Positions 27,009-35,923 of a stretch of 64,000 nucleotides of DNA are shown piece by piece. A program made the position numbers and the translations under genes. Each line of letters opens with the position of its first letter. Within the stretch, counting starts at the first letter, position 1. The notes below the pieces were generated by a model. The model had not been told where the DNA came from and ran no database searches. It worked only from the letters and a program-made list of their open reading frames with translations. This DNA is from Spirosoma sp. 48-14 (GTDB lineage: Bacteria > Bacteroidota > Bacteroidia > Cytophagales > Spirosomataceae). The DNA lies in NCBI RefSeq assembly GCF_001898575.1, contig NZ_MKUD01000003.1, forward strand, positions 1-64,000. The letters are read 5' to 3'.

Positions 27009-27467
27009 TTAAAACACTTCCGAAATCTGGTAAGGTAATTTGTTGAACGTAACCGAATCGCCAGCTTTCCGGCCAGCCAGTGCAACACCAATAGGCGAAG
27101 CAGGTGACACAGCGAAATAGTCTTTTCCATTCAGACTGAGCTTACCGGCTCCGATACTGATAAAAAACACGCCCCGATTGGTAACAGCGACGCTCCCCGG
27201 CTGTACAGCTTCGTAGCTTTTATCAAGTTGAAGCTGCTTCAAATCGCGCTCTACTTTCAGCGCTTCGGCCAATAACTGAGCATGACGGTCCCGTTCGAGC
27301 TGTGCCATGGCCCGGCCCGTTTCGTACTTATCCCCCGCGCTACTCTTCGACTCAGAATTAGCCGCTTCCTGAGCCGCATTCATGGCTTGTTGTGCGGTAT
27401 TGATCCGCTGTTCGACATAGGCCTTACAGCGAGCGTATAGCGCTTCTTTTAGTTGTTGATTCGACAC
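27009..27467 (-). CDS. GreA/GreB C-terminal domain protein
   Basis: 152 residues. Residues 1-75 form a helical hairpin-like coiled coil (CKAYVEQRINTAQQAMNAA, KYETGRAMAQLERDRHAQLL). The C-terminal half (VQPGSVAVTNRGVFFISIG, AVSPASPIGVALAGRKAGDS) resembles the GreA/GreB FKBP-like domain, including the SPxSPxGxALxGxKxGD block. Standard GreA cleaves backtracked RNA in RNA polymerase. Relatives in Bacteroidetes are often mislabelled 3-oxoacyl-ACP synthase. The gene starts one base after the stop of the GMC oxidoreductase gene, so they are co-transcribed, without an obvious functional link. Confidence 0.75.
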   Translation of the reverse strand: MSNQQLKEALYARCKAYVEQRINTAQQAMNAAQEAANSESKSSAGDKYETGRAMAQLERDRHAQLLAEALKVERDLKQLQLDKSYEAVQPGSVAVTNRGVFFISIGAGKLSLNGKDYFAVSPASPIGVALAGRKAGDSVTFNKLPYQISEVF

Positions 27468-27468
27468 G

Positions 27469-29181
27469 TTATAAAGTTCCTCGTTTCATTTCTCTGACTG
27501 CAAAGTTGGCAGCTCTGGCGGTTAAAGCCATAAACGTAATGGATGGATTTTGGGAGCCTGTTGAGGTCATGGCAGCCCCATCCGTTACAAACACATTTTT
27601 GACAGTATGCAGTTGATTGTGCGCATTCAGCAAAGAGGTCTTGGGATCACGACCCATGCGCACGCCCCCCATTTCGTGAATATCAAGACCGGGATTTCGG
27701 TGATCATCATACGGTTTTATATTCTTACAGCCCGATTTCTGGAGCATCTCGGCCCCCTGTTCCAGAAAATCGTTCATCACTTTCAGGTCATTGTCGGTGT
27801 AATCAATAGCCGTTATGAGTTGCGGAATCCCCCAGGCATCTTTTTGGGTGGTGCTCAACCTGACGTGGTTTTCGTAACGAGGAACGGTTTCGGCCTGCAT
27901 CATCATAAACACATGCCAGCCACCGGGGTTACTCAACTGGTCTTTAAAATCAGCGCCGAAACCTGCTTGCCCTAAAGCACGTTGCCAACCCGACCGTGAA
28001 GCGCTAAAGGCAACCATATACCCTCGCTGAAAATCGGTTTCCTGTTTCCGAACGTTTCGAAAATTGGGCATAAACGCTGTTGTCGGCCGACGGCCATAAA
28101 AATAGCCATCCTCAAACCCTTCATAATCCGCCACAATATTTCCGCGATAGTTATGAAACGCCACATAACGACCCAGCAATCCACTATCATTGCCTAATCC
28201 GTTCGGGAAACGCCGGGAGGTTGAGTTGAGCAGAATCAGGTTGGAATTCAGGCAGGCCGCGTTGACGAAGATAATTCGGGCATAGTATTCGGCCATCTGT
28301 TTTGTGTGCGTGTCAATAACCCGGACACCCGTTGCTTTACCTTTCTGCTCGTCGTAGATAATGGAATGAACCACAGAATCGGGCCGGAGAGTCAATTTAC
28401 CCGTTTTAGCCGCCCAGGGAATGGTCGATGAATTGGAGCTGAAATAGCCACCATACGGACAGCCTCGGTAGCATAAATGCCGCGCCTGACACTGGGCTCG
28501 TCCCTGATCGTAATGGATTTGTTTCGGTTCGGTCAGGTGCGCACAACGGCCAATGATTACGTGCCGGTCTTTATACGCTTCGGCCACCCGTTTTTGAATG
28601 TGCTTTTCAACACAGTTCAGCTCCCATGGTTTTAGAAATTCGCCATCAGGAAGTGTCTCCAGGCCATCTTTATTGCCACTGATGCCCACAAACCGCTCGA
28701 CGTGACTATACCAGGGAGCCAGATCGTCGTACCGGATTGGCCAATCGATAGCGGCCCCGTCTCGGGCGTTGGCTTCAAAATCGAATTTACTCCATCGCTG
28801 CGTTTGCCGGGCCCATATGAGTGACTTCCCTCCCACCTGATAGCCGCGAATCCAGTCGAAGGGCTTTTCCTGGATATAGGGGTGATCGGCATCTTTCACA
28901 AAAAACTGCTCCGTTGCCTCATCGAGGGCATAGCATTTGGTAGCAATTGGGTTAGCCTGCTCAAAGGTTTCCGGCATTCGATTTCGATGCGTGAACTCCC
29001 AGGGATTACGTGTCGCTGTCGGATAGTCGGTGATATGCCGCACATCGCGCCCACGCTCCAGCACAAGCGTCTTTAACCCTTTCTCACACAACTCTTTAGC
29101 CGCCCATCCGCCACTGATACCTGAACCAATTACGATGGCATCGTACGTCCGGGCCGCTTTTGCATCGCCGTTGATATACAT
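27469..29181 (-). CDS. GMC-family FAD oxidoreductase
   Basis: 570 residues. The FAD-binding Rossmann motif is AIVIGSGISGGWAAKEL at about 15-31 with the acidic LVLERG following. Other GMC features are QVGGKSLIWARQTQR near the flavin, GCPYGGYFSSNS, and the C-terminal VTDGAAMTSTGSQNPSITFMALTARAA with the expected catalytic His/Asn region upstream (HEMGGVRMG). It resembles gluconate 2-dehydrogenase and other sugar-alcohol oxidoreductases found in Bacteroidetes sugar pathways. No gluconate-dehydrogenase small subunit is adjacent and no Tat signal is visible, so location and substrate are uncertain. Confidence 0.88.
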   Translation of the reverse strand: MYINGDAKAARTYDAIVIGSGISGGWAAKELCEKGLKTLVLERGRDVRHITDYPTATRNPWEFTHRNRMPETFEQANPIATKCYALDEATEQFFVKDADHPYIQEKPFDWIRGYQVGGKSLIWARQTQRWSKFDFEANARDGAAIDWPIRYDDLAPWYSHVERFVGISGNKDGLETLPDGEFLKPWELNCVEKHIQKRVAEAYKDRHVIIGRCAHLTEPKQIHYDQGRAQCQARHLCYRGCPYGGYFSSNSSTIPWAAKTGKLTLRPDSVVHSIIYDEQKGKATGVRVIDTHTKQMAEYYARIIFVNAACLNSNLILLNSTSRRFPNGLGNDSGLLGRYVAFHNYRGNIVADYEGFEDGYFYGRRPTTAFMPNFRNVRKQETDFQRGYMVAFSASRSGWQRALGQAGFGADFKDQLSNPGGWHVFMMMQAETVPRYENHVRLSTTQKDAWGIPQLITAIDYTDNDLKVMNDFLEQGAEMLQKSGCKNIKPYDDHRNPGLDIHEMGGVRMGRDPKTSLLNAHNQLHTVKNVFVTDGAAMTSTGSQNPSITFMALTARAANFAVREMKRGTL

Positions 29182-29307
29182 AGTTTAGTCGCTTATATCG
29201 CTACGATATTACATATTCTAACATCGCGCACAAAATCCACTATTTTACTAGATTTCTCGAACAACCGCCGTTGCATTTAATTTATACAGAAAACCAAAAG
29301 CAACGTT

Positions 29308-30162
29308 ATGGTACTTGACATTCCTCCACAACATCAGGATATCCAGCCGGGTATTGAAGCCGAACTGGACCCGCAACCAGAAGTCATTCGGCCCTCCTAT
29401 AAAGGAGCCAATAAACTGAAAGACAAAGTGGCACTTATTACGGGTGGCGACTCCGGTATTGGGCGAGCGGTGGCCGTTCATTTCGCCCGCGAAGGCGCCA
29501 ATGTTGCCATTTCATTCACCCCGCGCGAGGAGATCGACGCCCAAAAAACCAAAGAACTCGTAGAAGCCGAAGGCCGAACCTGTCTCCTTCTACCCGGCGA
29601 TATTCGGGATGAAGCGTATTGCCAGCAGATCGTAGAAGAAACGGTCCAGCAATTCGGCCAGCTCAATATTCTGGTGAATAATGCGGCCTTACAGCTGCAA
29701 CATAAAACACTGGAAGAAGAAACTGATGAAGACCTGCTGGCTACTTACGAAACCAATATCTATTCGTGCTTCCGGGTTACCAAAGCAGCCGTACCCCATC
29801 TGCAAAAAGGCGATTGTATCATCAATACAACTTCCGTGACCGCCTATCAGGGGCGAGCCGATCTGTTAGAATACTCGTCAACGAAAGGGGCGATCATGAC
29901 CTTTACACGTGCCTTATCGAGCAACCTGATTTCGAAAGGCATCCGGGTTAATGCCGTAGCCCCCGGCCCCATCTGGACACCCCTTAACCCTGCATCGGTC
30001 AGTGCCGAAGAAGTGGCCCAGTTCGGGAAAGACGTTCCGATGAAACGCCCCGGCCAACCCAGCGAAGTAGCGCCCACTTACGTGTTTCTGGCATCCGAAA
30101 ATGCCTCCTACATCACCGGACAAGTATTACACCCCAACGGAGGAACGATTGTTAATGCGTAA
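29308..30162 (+). CDS. SDR-family oxidoreductase (first of tandem pair)
   Basis: 284 residues. An N-terminal extension of about 40 residues (PPQHQDIQPGIEAELDPQPE) precedes a classical SDR domain: TGGDSGIGRAVAVHF cofactor loop, NNAALQ, catalytic Ser in INTTSVTAY, and YSSTKGA (YxxxK). The C-terminus ends with TGQVLHPNGG. This extended type is common and related to the E. coli YghA group. It is probably a cytoplasmic NADP-dependent ketone or aldehyde reductase, often stress-induced. The following gene is a close paralogue. Confidence 0.9.
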   Translation: MVLDIPPQHQDIQPGIEAELDPQPEVIRPSYKGANKLKDKVALITGGDSGIGRAVAVHFAREGANVAISFTPREEIDAQKTKELVEAEGRTCLLLPGDIRDEAYCQQIVEETVQQFGQLNILVNNAALQLQHKTLEEETDEDLLATYETNIYSCFRVTKAAVPHLQKGDCIINTTSVTAYQGRADLLEYSSTKGAIMTFTRALSSNLISKGIRVNAVAPGPIWTPLNPASVSAEEVAQFGKDVPMKRPGQPSEVAPTYVFLASENASYITGQVLHPNGGTIVNA

Positions 30163-30179
30163 AAATAGAACCGAGTAGT

Positions 30180-30250
30180 GAGTATTAGGCGTGAGGAGTT
30201 GCTGACGCATTAGTATGTTTCATGCGCCAGCATTCTCACTCCTAATACTC
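30180..30250. terminator. Long imperfect hairpin between tandem SDR genes
   Basis: GAGTATTAGG (30180-30189) pairs with CCTAATACTC (30241-30250), and pairing continues inward with mismatches (GTGAG/CTCAC, GCTG/CAGC, CGCAT/ATGCG). It ends 22 bases before the next start codon. Confidence 0.6.
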
Positions 30251-30272
30251 GCTCCTATCTACTAAAAAAGAC

Positions 30273-31136
30273 ATGAACCAAATGGAAATTGAAACCAAGC
30301 CCCAGCATCAGAATGAACAGCCGGGCATGGAATATAAAATGGACCCCGAGCCCATTTACATTCGGGATGATTACGAAGGAGCCGATAAACTGAAAGGCAA
30401 AATTGCCCTCATAACGGGTGGCGATTCGGGTATTGGGCGGGCAGTCGCGATTCACTTTGCCCGAGAAGGCGCCGATCTGGCCATTATTTATCATCCGCGT
30501 GAAGAAGAAGATGCTCAGAAAACCAAAAGCCTGATTGAAGCCGAAGGTCGTCAGTGTTTATTGATGTCAGGCGATCTGAAAGATATACAGTTCATTCAGG
30601 ATGCCGTTGATCTGGTTATTGACACCTACGACCATGTGAATATTCTGGTTAACAATGCGGCTAATCATGTCGAACAGACGGAATTTACGGGTATTTCGGA
30701 TCAGCAAATGCGCGAAACGTTTGAACTTAACATTCTGGCTATGTTCCGGCTGACTAAAATTCTGCTGCCTTACATGACTTCCGGCGATTGCATTATCAAC
30801 ACCACATCGGTCGTTTCGTACCGGGGTAGTGAAGCGCTCATTGATTATGCGTCGACCAAAGGGGCCGTCACAGCCTTTACCCGGTCGTTGTCGCAGAACC
30901 TGCTTGAACGGGGTATTCGGGTCAATGCCGTAGCCCCCGGCCCTATCTGGACACCCTTGATCGTGGCGACAAAAACCCTGAAAGAGGTAGGCGAATTTGG
31001 AAAAGATACGCCCATGAAACGCCCTGGCCAACCTGCTGAACTAGCACCTGCCTATGTATTTCTGGCATCTGAAGATGCATCGTACTACGCTGGTCAGGTT
31101 ATTCATGTAAATGGCGGAGAGGTAATCAATTCATAG
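30273..31136 (+). CDS. SDR-family oxidoreductase (second of tandem pair)
   Basis: 287 residues. Same architecture as the preceding gene: N-terminal QHQNEQPGMEYKMDPEP extension, TGGDSGIGRAVAIHF, NNAANH, INTTSVVSY and YASTKGA catalytic pair, and GQVIHVNGGEV at the end. Long blocks such as RVNAVAPGPIWTPL and PMKRPGQP are identical in both, so this is a tandem duplication with diverged substrate-binding segments. It is followed by an intrinsic terminator whose T-run touches the P450 start codon. Confidence 0.9.
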   Translation: MNQMEIETKPQHQNEQPGMEYKMDPEPIYIRDDYEGADKLKGKIALITGGDSGIGRAVAIHFAREGADLAIIYHPREEEDAQKTKSLIEAEGRQCLLMSGDLKDIQFIQDAVDLVIDTYDHVNILVNNAANHVEQTEFTGISDQQMRETFELNILAMFRLTKILLPYMTSGDCIINTTSVVSYRGSEALIDYASTKGAVTAFTRSLSQNLLERGIRVNAVAPGPIWTPLIVATKTLKEVGEFGKDTPMKRPGQPAELAPAYVFLASEDASYYAGQVIHVNGGEVINS

Positions 31137-31165
31137 CGATTCTGCCGCTGCTAGCTTATATTTAT

Positions 31166-31198
31166 AGCCGTTCTGATCAGGATCAGAACGGCTTTTTT
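31166..31198 (+). terminator. Intrinsic terminator abutting the P450 start codon
   Basis: AGCCGTTCTGATC (31166-31178) and GATCAGAACGGCT (31181-31193) are a perfect 13-bp inverted repeat followed by T6. The ATG of the P450 gene begins at 31199, the next base. Confidence 0.85.
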
Positions 31199-32560
31199 AT
31201 GGAAACAACTGCCGCTAAACTTGCTGTTCCGTTGCATCCGGGCGTACCGCTTCTGGGGAATACGCTCGCTTTTCTGTATAATCCGCTCAGAACGTTACGT
31301 ACCCTACAACAGCGACAGGATCGGCTGGTGCATCTGCGCATTGGAGGCAGGAATCAGTACCTGGTTTTCCGACCCGACGACGCTAAGCATGTATTGCAGG
31401 AAAACCATCGGAACTATGGCCGATCCCCCGCTTTTCAGGTGCTAAAAATCTTTCTCGGTAATGGACTACTGACCAGCGATGGCGATTTCTGGCGACGTCA
31501 ACGGCGACTGGCGCAACCGGCCTTCCATCGGCAAAAGTTGGCTGCGCTTACGCATACGATGATCGCTGAAACAGCCGATTGGCTGGCTGATCTGAAGCAA
31601 CAGAATCTGCAACAACCGATCAACGCATCACAAGCCTTTATGGACGTTACGATGCGGATTGTCTGCAAAACGTTATTTGGCTCAGATACGGTCGGTAACC
31701 TGTCGGGATTATCATCGGCACTGGATACGCTTAACTACCTGGCCAATAACCGAATGCTATCGCCCATCCGGTTTCCGATGCATTGGCCCACTCCTAACAA
31801 CAAACGGTTTCAGAAATCTGCCGTATTGGTTGATGAGTTTATCTATAGCGTCATTGAGCAGCGTCGAAGCCAAAACCATGAACAGGACGATTTGCTCTCT
31901 ATGTTTCTAACAGCCGAAGACGAAGAAACAGGCGAGCGTATGTCAGACCAGCAACTTCGCGATGAGTGCGTAACGCTGTTTTCGGCTGGCCATGAAACCA
32001 CTGCCATTTCGATGGCCTGGACCCTGTATCTGCTTAGCCAGCACCCCGATATACAGGAACGGGTCCAAACCGAATGTCGCCAAGTGCTGGGCGATGCGGA
32101 TTTGCCCGCTCCCGAAGTGTTTCGCTCGCTAACGTATACCATGCAGGTAATTCAGGAATCGTTGCGACTGTACCCACCTGCCTGGATTATGAGTCGACTG
32201 GCGTTTCAGAACGATCACATTGGCCCTTACACCATTCCGTCTGGTGATACGGCCTTGGTTTCTCCTTACCTACTCCACCGCGACCCAGATAATTGGCCAG
32301 ACCCGGATCGATTTGACCCCGACCGTTTTGATGCGGGAGGGCTTAAAGATCAGTTACATTCGTATGCCTATTTACCTTTTGGCGGAGGCCCGCGCCTGTG
32401 TATTGGAAATCAGTTTGCCCTGATGGAGATGCAGATTTTGCTGGGTATGCTGGCCAGAGATTTTTCATTCAAATCCATTCCGAATCAACTGATCGTACCT
32501 AAGCCCCTGATTACCCTACGCCCCAATAAGCCAATTCGAATTCGTTTTGAGCGATTTTAA
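31199..32560 (+). CDS. Cytochrome P450
   Basis: 453 residues. I-helix oxygen-binding motif FSAGHETT, K-helix ESLRLYPP (ExxR), PERF-like region DPDRFDPDRFD and the haem loop YLPFGGGPRLCIG with Cys401 as axial ligand. No membrane anchor is present, so it is a soluble bacterial type needing a separate redox partner, which is not encoded nearby. The start at 31199 gives the family-like LHPGVPLLGNTLAF at residues 12-25. No later ATG before residue 100 would keep that segment. Substrate unknown; a fatty acid or terpenoid is plausible given similar bacterial enzymes. Confidence 0.93.
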   Translation: METTAAKLAVPLHPGVPLLGNTLAFLYNPLRTLRTLQQRQDRLVHLRIGGRNQYLVFRPDDAKHVLQENHRNYGRSPAFQVLKIFLGNGLLTSDGDFWRRQRRLAQPAFHRQKLAALTHTMIAETADWLADLKQQNLQQPINASQAFMDVTMRIVCKTLFGSDTVGNLSGLSSALDTLNYLANNRMLSPIRFPMHWPTPNNKRFQKSAVLVDEFIYSVIEQRRSQNHEQDDLLSMFLTAEDEETGERMSDQQLRDECVTLFSAGHETTAISMAWTLYLLSQHPDIQERVQTECRQVLGDADLPAPEVFRSLTYTMQVIQESLRLYPPAWIMSRLAFQNDHIGPYTIPSGDTALVSPYLLHRDPDNWPDPDRFDPDRFDAGGLKDQLHSYAYLPFGGGPRLCIGNQFALMEMQILLGMLARDFSFKSIPNQLIVPKPLITLRPNKPIRIRFERF

Positions 32561-32645
32561 ATTTATATTTTTTAAAGAATTTTCATCGTCAACCGTTCCA
32601 CGTCAACCCCAAAATGCTTGTATTATCAAATTATTAACAGATTGT

Positions 32646-32653
32646 TATCTTCG
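32646..32653 (+). promoter_or_regulatory. Weak -7-like box TATCTTCG before hpf
   Basis: TATCTTCG differs by one base from TAnnTTTG and has a TTG 25 bases upstream. It lies 114 bases before the ATG at 32768, so a long leader would be implied. Confidence 0.3.
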
Positions 32654-32767
32654 TCTGCGTGAAACCTAGTTGCATCTTTCGTAGGAAGCCTTGACTTTCT
32701 GGTTCGTATACCCAAACTTAGATAGTCCATTGATGTTCTTAATTCAATTCACCTTAAAAGCGACACA

Positions 32768-33145
32768 ATGAGACTACAAATGCACGCCGTTAAATTTACG
32801 GCAGACCAGAGCCTGTTAGATTTTATCCAGGCTAAGCTTGATAAGCTCGATACATTTCATGATCGAATTATTAGTGGTGAAGTGTTCTTACGATTAGAAG
32901 GCGCCGACTCCAACAAGATTAAAGAGAAAATAGTCGAAGTTCGACTTATGATTCCGGGGAAGGAGATTTTCGTGAAAGAACACGATAAAAGCTTCGAAAG
33001 CGCTACAGACCGGGTGATGGATGTCCTGAAAGACAAACTCGTTCGCTGCAAACAAAAACGCAACGACATTTCCAGCCCGGCTATTGCTCAAGCCAAATCC
33101 ATGGTGGAAACGGAAGAAGAAGTTTTTGAACCCGATGAGTTATAA
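32768..33145 (+). CDS. hpf: Ribosome hibernation-promoting factor
   Basis: 125 residues, the short HPF/YfiA form with one S30AE domain (MRLQMHAVKFTADQSLLDFI, VEVRLMIPGKEIFVKEHDKSFESATDRVMDVLKDKL is the family core, here split by position 1-105) and a short acidic tail. It binds the 30S decoding centre in stationary phase and blocks translation. Lack of the C-terminal dimerisation domain of long HPF suggests that any 100S formation uses another factor or differs. The gene stands alone and ends in a strong hairpin. Confidence 0.9.
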   Translation: MRLQMHAVKFTADQSLLDFIQAKLDKLDTFHDRIISGEVFLRLEGADSNKIKEKIVEVRLMIPGKEIFVKEHDKSFESATDRVMDVLKDKLVRCKQKRNDISSPAIAQAKSMVETEEEVFEPDEL

Positions 33146-33165
33146 ACCATTTTATTGAGTCTAAC

Positions 33166-33201
33166 ATGTGAAAGCCACTCCGTCTGGAGTGGCTTTCACA
33201 T
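33166..33201 (+). terminator. 16-bp perfect hairpin after hpf
   Basis: 33166-33181 and 33186-33201 are perfect reverse complements with a 4-nt loop, 20 bases after the hpf stop. There is no T-run. Confidence 0.75.
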
Positions 33202-33209
33202 ATATTAAC

Positions 33210-33279
33210 TGTACAAGCGGGCTTTAGCCCGTAACTTTATATTCGAATTAACAAACACAGGCTGAAGCCCATGGGTACA
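33210..33279. repeat. GGGCTTTAGCCC-type intergenic repeat beside metK
   Basis: Bounded by TGTAC (33210-33214) and GTACA (33275-33279), it contains CGGGCTTTAGCCCG (33218-33231) and GGCTGAAGCC (33260-33269), two small hairpins with related loops. It abuts the metK stop codon. Similar AGCCCG repeats recur in many Bacteroidetes genomes, as I recall; a search is needed to confirm the family. Confidence 0.5.
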
Positions 33280-34557
33280 TTACAGACCGAACTCGGCTTT
33301 GATTTGATCAACAAAGTCGAGCTTTTCCCAAGTAAATAGTTCAACTTCCACTTCTTTCGAGTGGCCGTTTGCCCCAAAAGTTTTCTTCACTACCTCATTT
33401 TTACGGCCCATATGTCCATAGGCGGCTGTTTCCGAGTAGATCGGGTTACGCAGCTTCAGACGTTGTTCGATAGCGTAGGGGCGCATATCGAAAATTTTGC
33501 CCACTTTTTCGGCAATTTCGCCATCGTGCAAATCAACTTTGGCCGTTCCGTACGTGTTGACATATAGGCCACAGGGCTTAGCAACCCCAATAGCGTACGA
33601 AACCTGTACCAGAACCTGATCACAAAGGCCAGCAGCTACCAGATTTTTGGCGATATGACGAGTAGCATAAGCAGCTGAACGGTCAACTTTCGAGGGGTCT
33701 TTGCCCGAGAAAGCACCACCACCGTGGGCACCTTTCCCGCCGTACGTATCCACAATGATTTTACGACCAGTCAGCCCAGTATCACCATGAGGGCCGCCGA
33801 TTACGAATTTGCCGGTCGGATTTATATAATAGGTGATGTCGTCCGTAAACAGGCTATGGAGTTCTGATTTTTGAGCGGCTTTTACCCGTGGAATAACAAT
33901 GTTAATAATGTCTTCCTTGATTTTTGCCAGCATGGTTTCGTCGTCAGCAAAATCATCGTGCTGAGTCGATACAACGATAGTATCGATCCGGATTGGCTGG
34001 TGATCGTCGGAATATTCAATCGTCACCTGCGACTTGGCATCGGGCCGCAGATAGGGCATCAAGGAAAGCTCGTTGTTACGGATATTGGACATTTCCCGCA
34101 GGATGGCATGAGCCAGATCGAGCGGCAGAGGCATGTAGTTATCGGTTTCGTTGGTGGCATATCCGAACATCATACCCTGATCACCAGCACCTTGCGCATT
34201 GGCTTTGGTTTCGAAGTCGTCGTTGGCCACTTCCCGGTCAACGCCCTGGTTAATGTCGGCTGATTGCTCGTGTAGTGCCGAAAAAATCCCGCAGGAGTTC
34301 GCTTCGAACATGTATTCGCTCTTAGTGTAGCCGATTTTACGGATCACCTCACGCGTAATTTTCTGAACATCCAGGTAGGTGTCCGTCTTGATTTCACCTG
34401 CCAGCACAACCTGGCCTGTCGTTACGAGGGTTTCACAAGCTACCTTGCTGGATGGATCAAAAGCCAGAAAGTTGTCAATCAGTGCGTCGGAGATCTGGTC
34501 GGCGACTTTATCAGGATGTCCCTCAGAAACAGACTCGGAAGTGAAGAGATAAGGCAT
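33280..34557 (-). CDS. metK: S-adenosylmethionine synthase
   Basis: 425 residues. Start [25 protein letters not shown] is the canonical N-terminus with the catalytic His in EGHPDK. The signature [16 protein letters not shown] and the P-loop-like [19 protein letters not shown] are both present. It makes SAM from methionine and ATP in the cytoplasm and is essential in most bacteria. The length exceeds the usual 385-400 through internal insertions, as in other Bacteroidetes. Its upstream gap is only about 85 bases and shows no SAM riboswitch. Confidence 0.97.
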   Translation of the reverse strand: MPYLFTSESVSEGHPDKVADQISDALIDNFLAFDPSSKVACETLVTTGQVVLAGEIKTDTYLDVQKITREVIRKIGYTKSEYMFEANSCGIFSALHEQSADINQGVDREVANDDFETKANAQGAGDQGMMFGYATNETDNYMPLPLDLAHAILREMSNIRNNELSLMPYLRPDAKSQVTIEYSDDHQPIRIDTIVVSTQHDDFADDETMLAKIKEDIINIVIPRVKAAQKSELHSLFTDDITYYINPTGKFVIGGPHGDTGLTGRKIIVDTYGGKGAHGGGAFSGKDPSKVDRSAAYATRHIAKNLVAAGLCDQVLVQVSYAIGVAKPCGLYVNTYGTAKVDLHDGEIAEKVGKIFDMRPYAIEQRLKLRNPIYSETAAYGHMGRKNEVVKKTFGANGHSKEVEVELFTWEKLDFVDQIKAEFGL

Positions 34558-34642
34558 GGCGCTATCCGTATGACTTGGTTTAAAACGACAAATTTATGAG
34601 TTTCTGAGCAGGGGACAAATTTGGAGCTCTACACTTAACCAA

Positions 34643-35839
34643 TTAACTGATGATCTTTCTCCGCAACACATCGAAAAACGCGGATACGAAGGGCCAGAAT
34701 GGCATAGTGGCGAATAGTCGTAATTCTTCCAGAAAATGGGTGTCTTCGTCCAGAAATTTAAATACCCGACGAGGATTCTCCGTATAAATTCGGGTAAAGA
34801 TATCATCGGCCGGATACCGATGTTTTTCCAGCACATTCAGGAAAATGCTATCGTAAAACTTAAAACGACGTTTGAACCAGGGTTCTCTTCGATTCGGCTT
34901 TCCGGTTTCGACCAGATTTTTAACAATAGCTTGCAGGTACCGTTGTGTCCGTTGGAATGTATAGCCAGTCGACGGTTTTGTGAAGCCACCAGCCGTACCA
35001 ATGCGGATTACATGCTCAGAAGGGTTTTCCTGCGTAGGTTCATCCGACATTGGAATAACGCCATATTCTGTTTCACAGATTACATACCCACCCGTAGGCA
35101 GATACCGATCTATATATTGACGCAGATCAGCTTCGTATTCCGCATCCGTAAGCAGTTTATCATTGAACAACGTAAACTCGACCAGTGCGGTGTGTTCATC
35201 GAAAGGCAGTACATACAGAAACCGACAATCACCGTGCTGTTCGACGCGAAAGTCCATAATTTCGGGGCGTTGGGGGTCAAAACAGGGCGATTGCGTTTTA
35301 ATGACCCAGCCTTTGAAATGCTGAAGCAGATTATGATTTTCGGGCTGATCAAGTTTTAACGCAAAGGTGCTATCGAAAATGTAGTCAGCGATATACGGTT
35401 CATCATCGGCAATGATAAATCCACCCTGGGGCGTATCTTTTAGTCGCTGAATGGTCGCCTGCTTTTGTTCCACATTGGGCCACTTGGCCAGCTCAGCTTC
35501 CATAAAGCTGTAAAAATCAATACCACGCAGCATTTTGTACCGATATCTGCCCATGTCGAGCAGCCCGGAATAGGTAGTGCCATGAAACGAAATCGACTTC
35601 CAGGTACGAAACAGGATCGACTCAAACGGGCGCCTGGAATCCAGTTGTTGATTCGTGCGTGCAGCTAATGGCTCTCTAGGCTCGCGCTCCCAGAAACACC
35701 ACGTACGATCATTACGGTTTTTTTGATCGCGGTCCAGAATCAGGATGCGTCGGTCACGCAAGGGTGACTGTAGCAAATAATAAGCCAGGCTTAGGCCTGC
35801 CATTCCTCCTCCCGCAATGATGAAATCGTATTTTTTCAT
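34643..35839 (-). CDS. crtY: Lycopene cyclase (CrtY/CrtL type)
   Basis: 398 residues. N-terminal FAD/NAD-binding motif DFIIAGGGMAGLSLAYYLL at 4-22, followed by LILDRD and the cyclase-specific RTWCFW. A second family motif is TAGGFTKPSTGYTFQRTQRY. These mark lycopene beta-cyclases, which turn linear lycopene into ring-ended carotenoids at the membrane with reduced FAD. This fits the pigmentation common in the group. No other carotenoid genes are in the window, so the pathway is scattered or encoded elsewhere. Confidence 0.9.
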   Translation of the reverse strand: MKKYDFIIAGGGMAGLSLAYYLLQSPLRDRRILILDRDQKNRNDRTWCFWEREPREPLAARTNQQLDSRRPFESILFRTWKSISFHGTTYSGLLDMGRYRYKMLRGIDFYSFMEAELAKWPNVEQKQATIQRLKDTPQGGFIIADDEPYIADYIFDSTFALKLDQPENHNLLQHFKGWVIKTQSPCFDPQRPEIMDFRVEQHGDCRFLYVLPFDEHTALVEFTLFNDKLLTDAEYEADLRQYIDRYLPTGGYVICETEYGVIPMSDEPTQENPSEHVIRIGTAGGFTKPSTGYTFQRTQRYLQAIVKNLVETGKPNRREPWFKRRFKFYDSIFLNVLEKHRYPADDIFTRIYTENPRRVFKFLDEDTHFLEELRLFATMPFWPFVSAFFDVLRRKIIS

Positions 35840-35923
35840 GCAGTAACGAAAAAGTCCGGGCCGTGTGGGTCCGGACTCTCGTCTTTTAAACTAATGAACC
35901 TGCCTAAATTGTTTCAAGTGCGT

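Noticed and set aside
34558..34642. SAM riboswitch before metK
   Set aside because: The leader is about 85 bases and I see no SAM-I, SAM-II or related core motifs.
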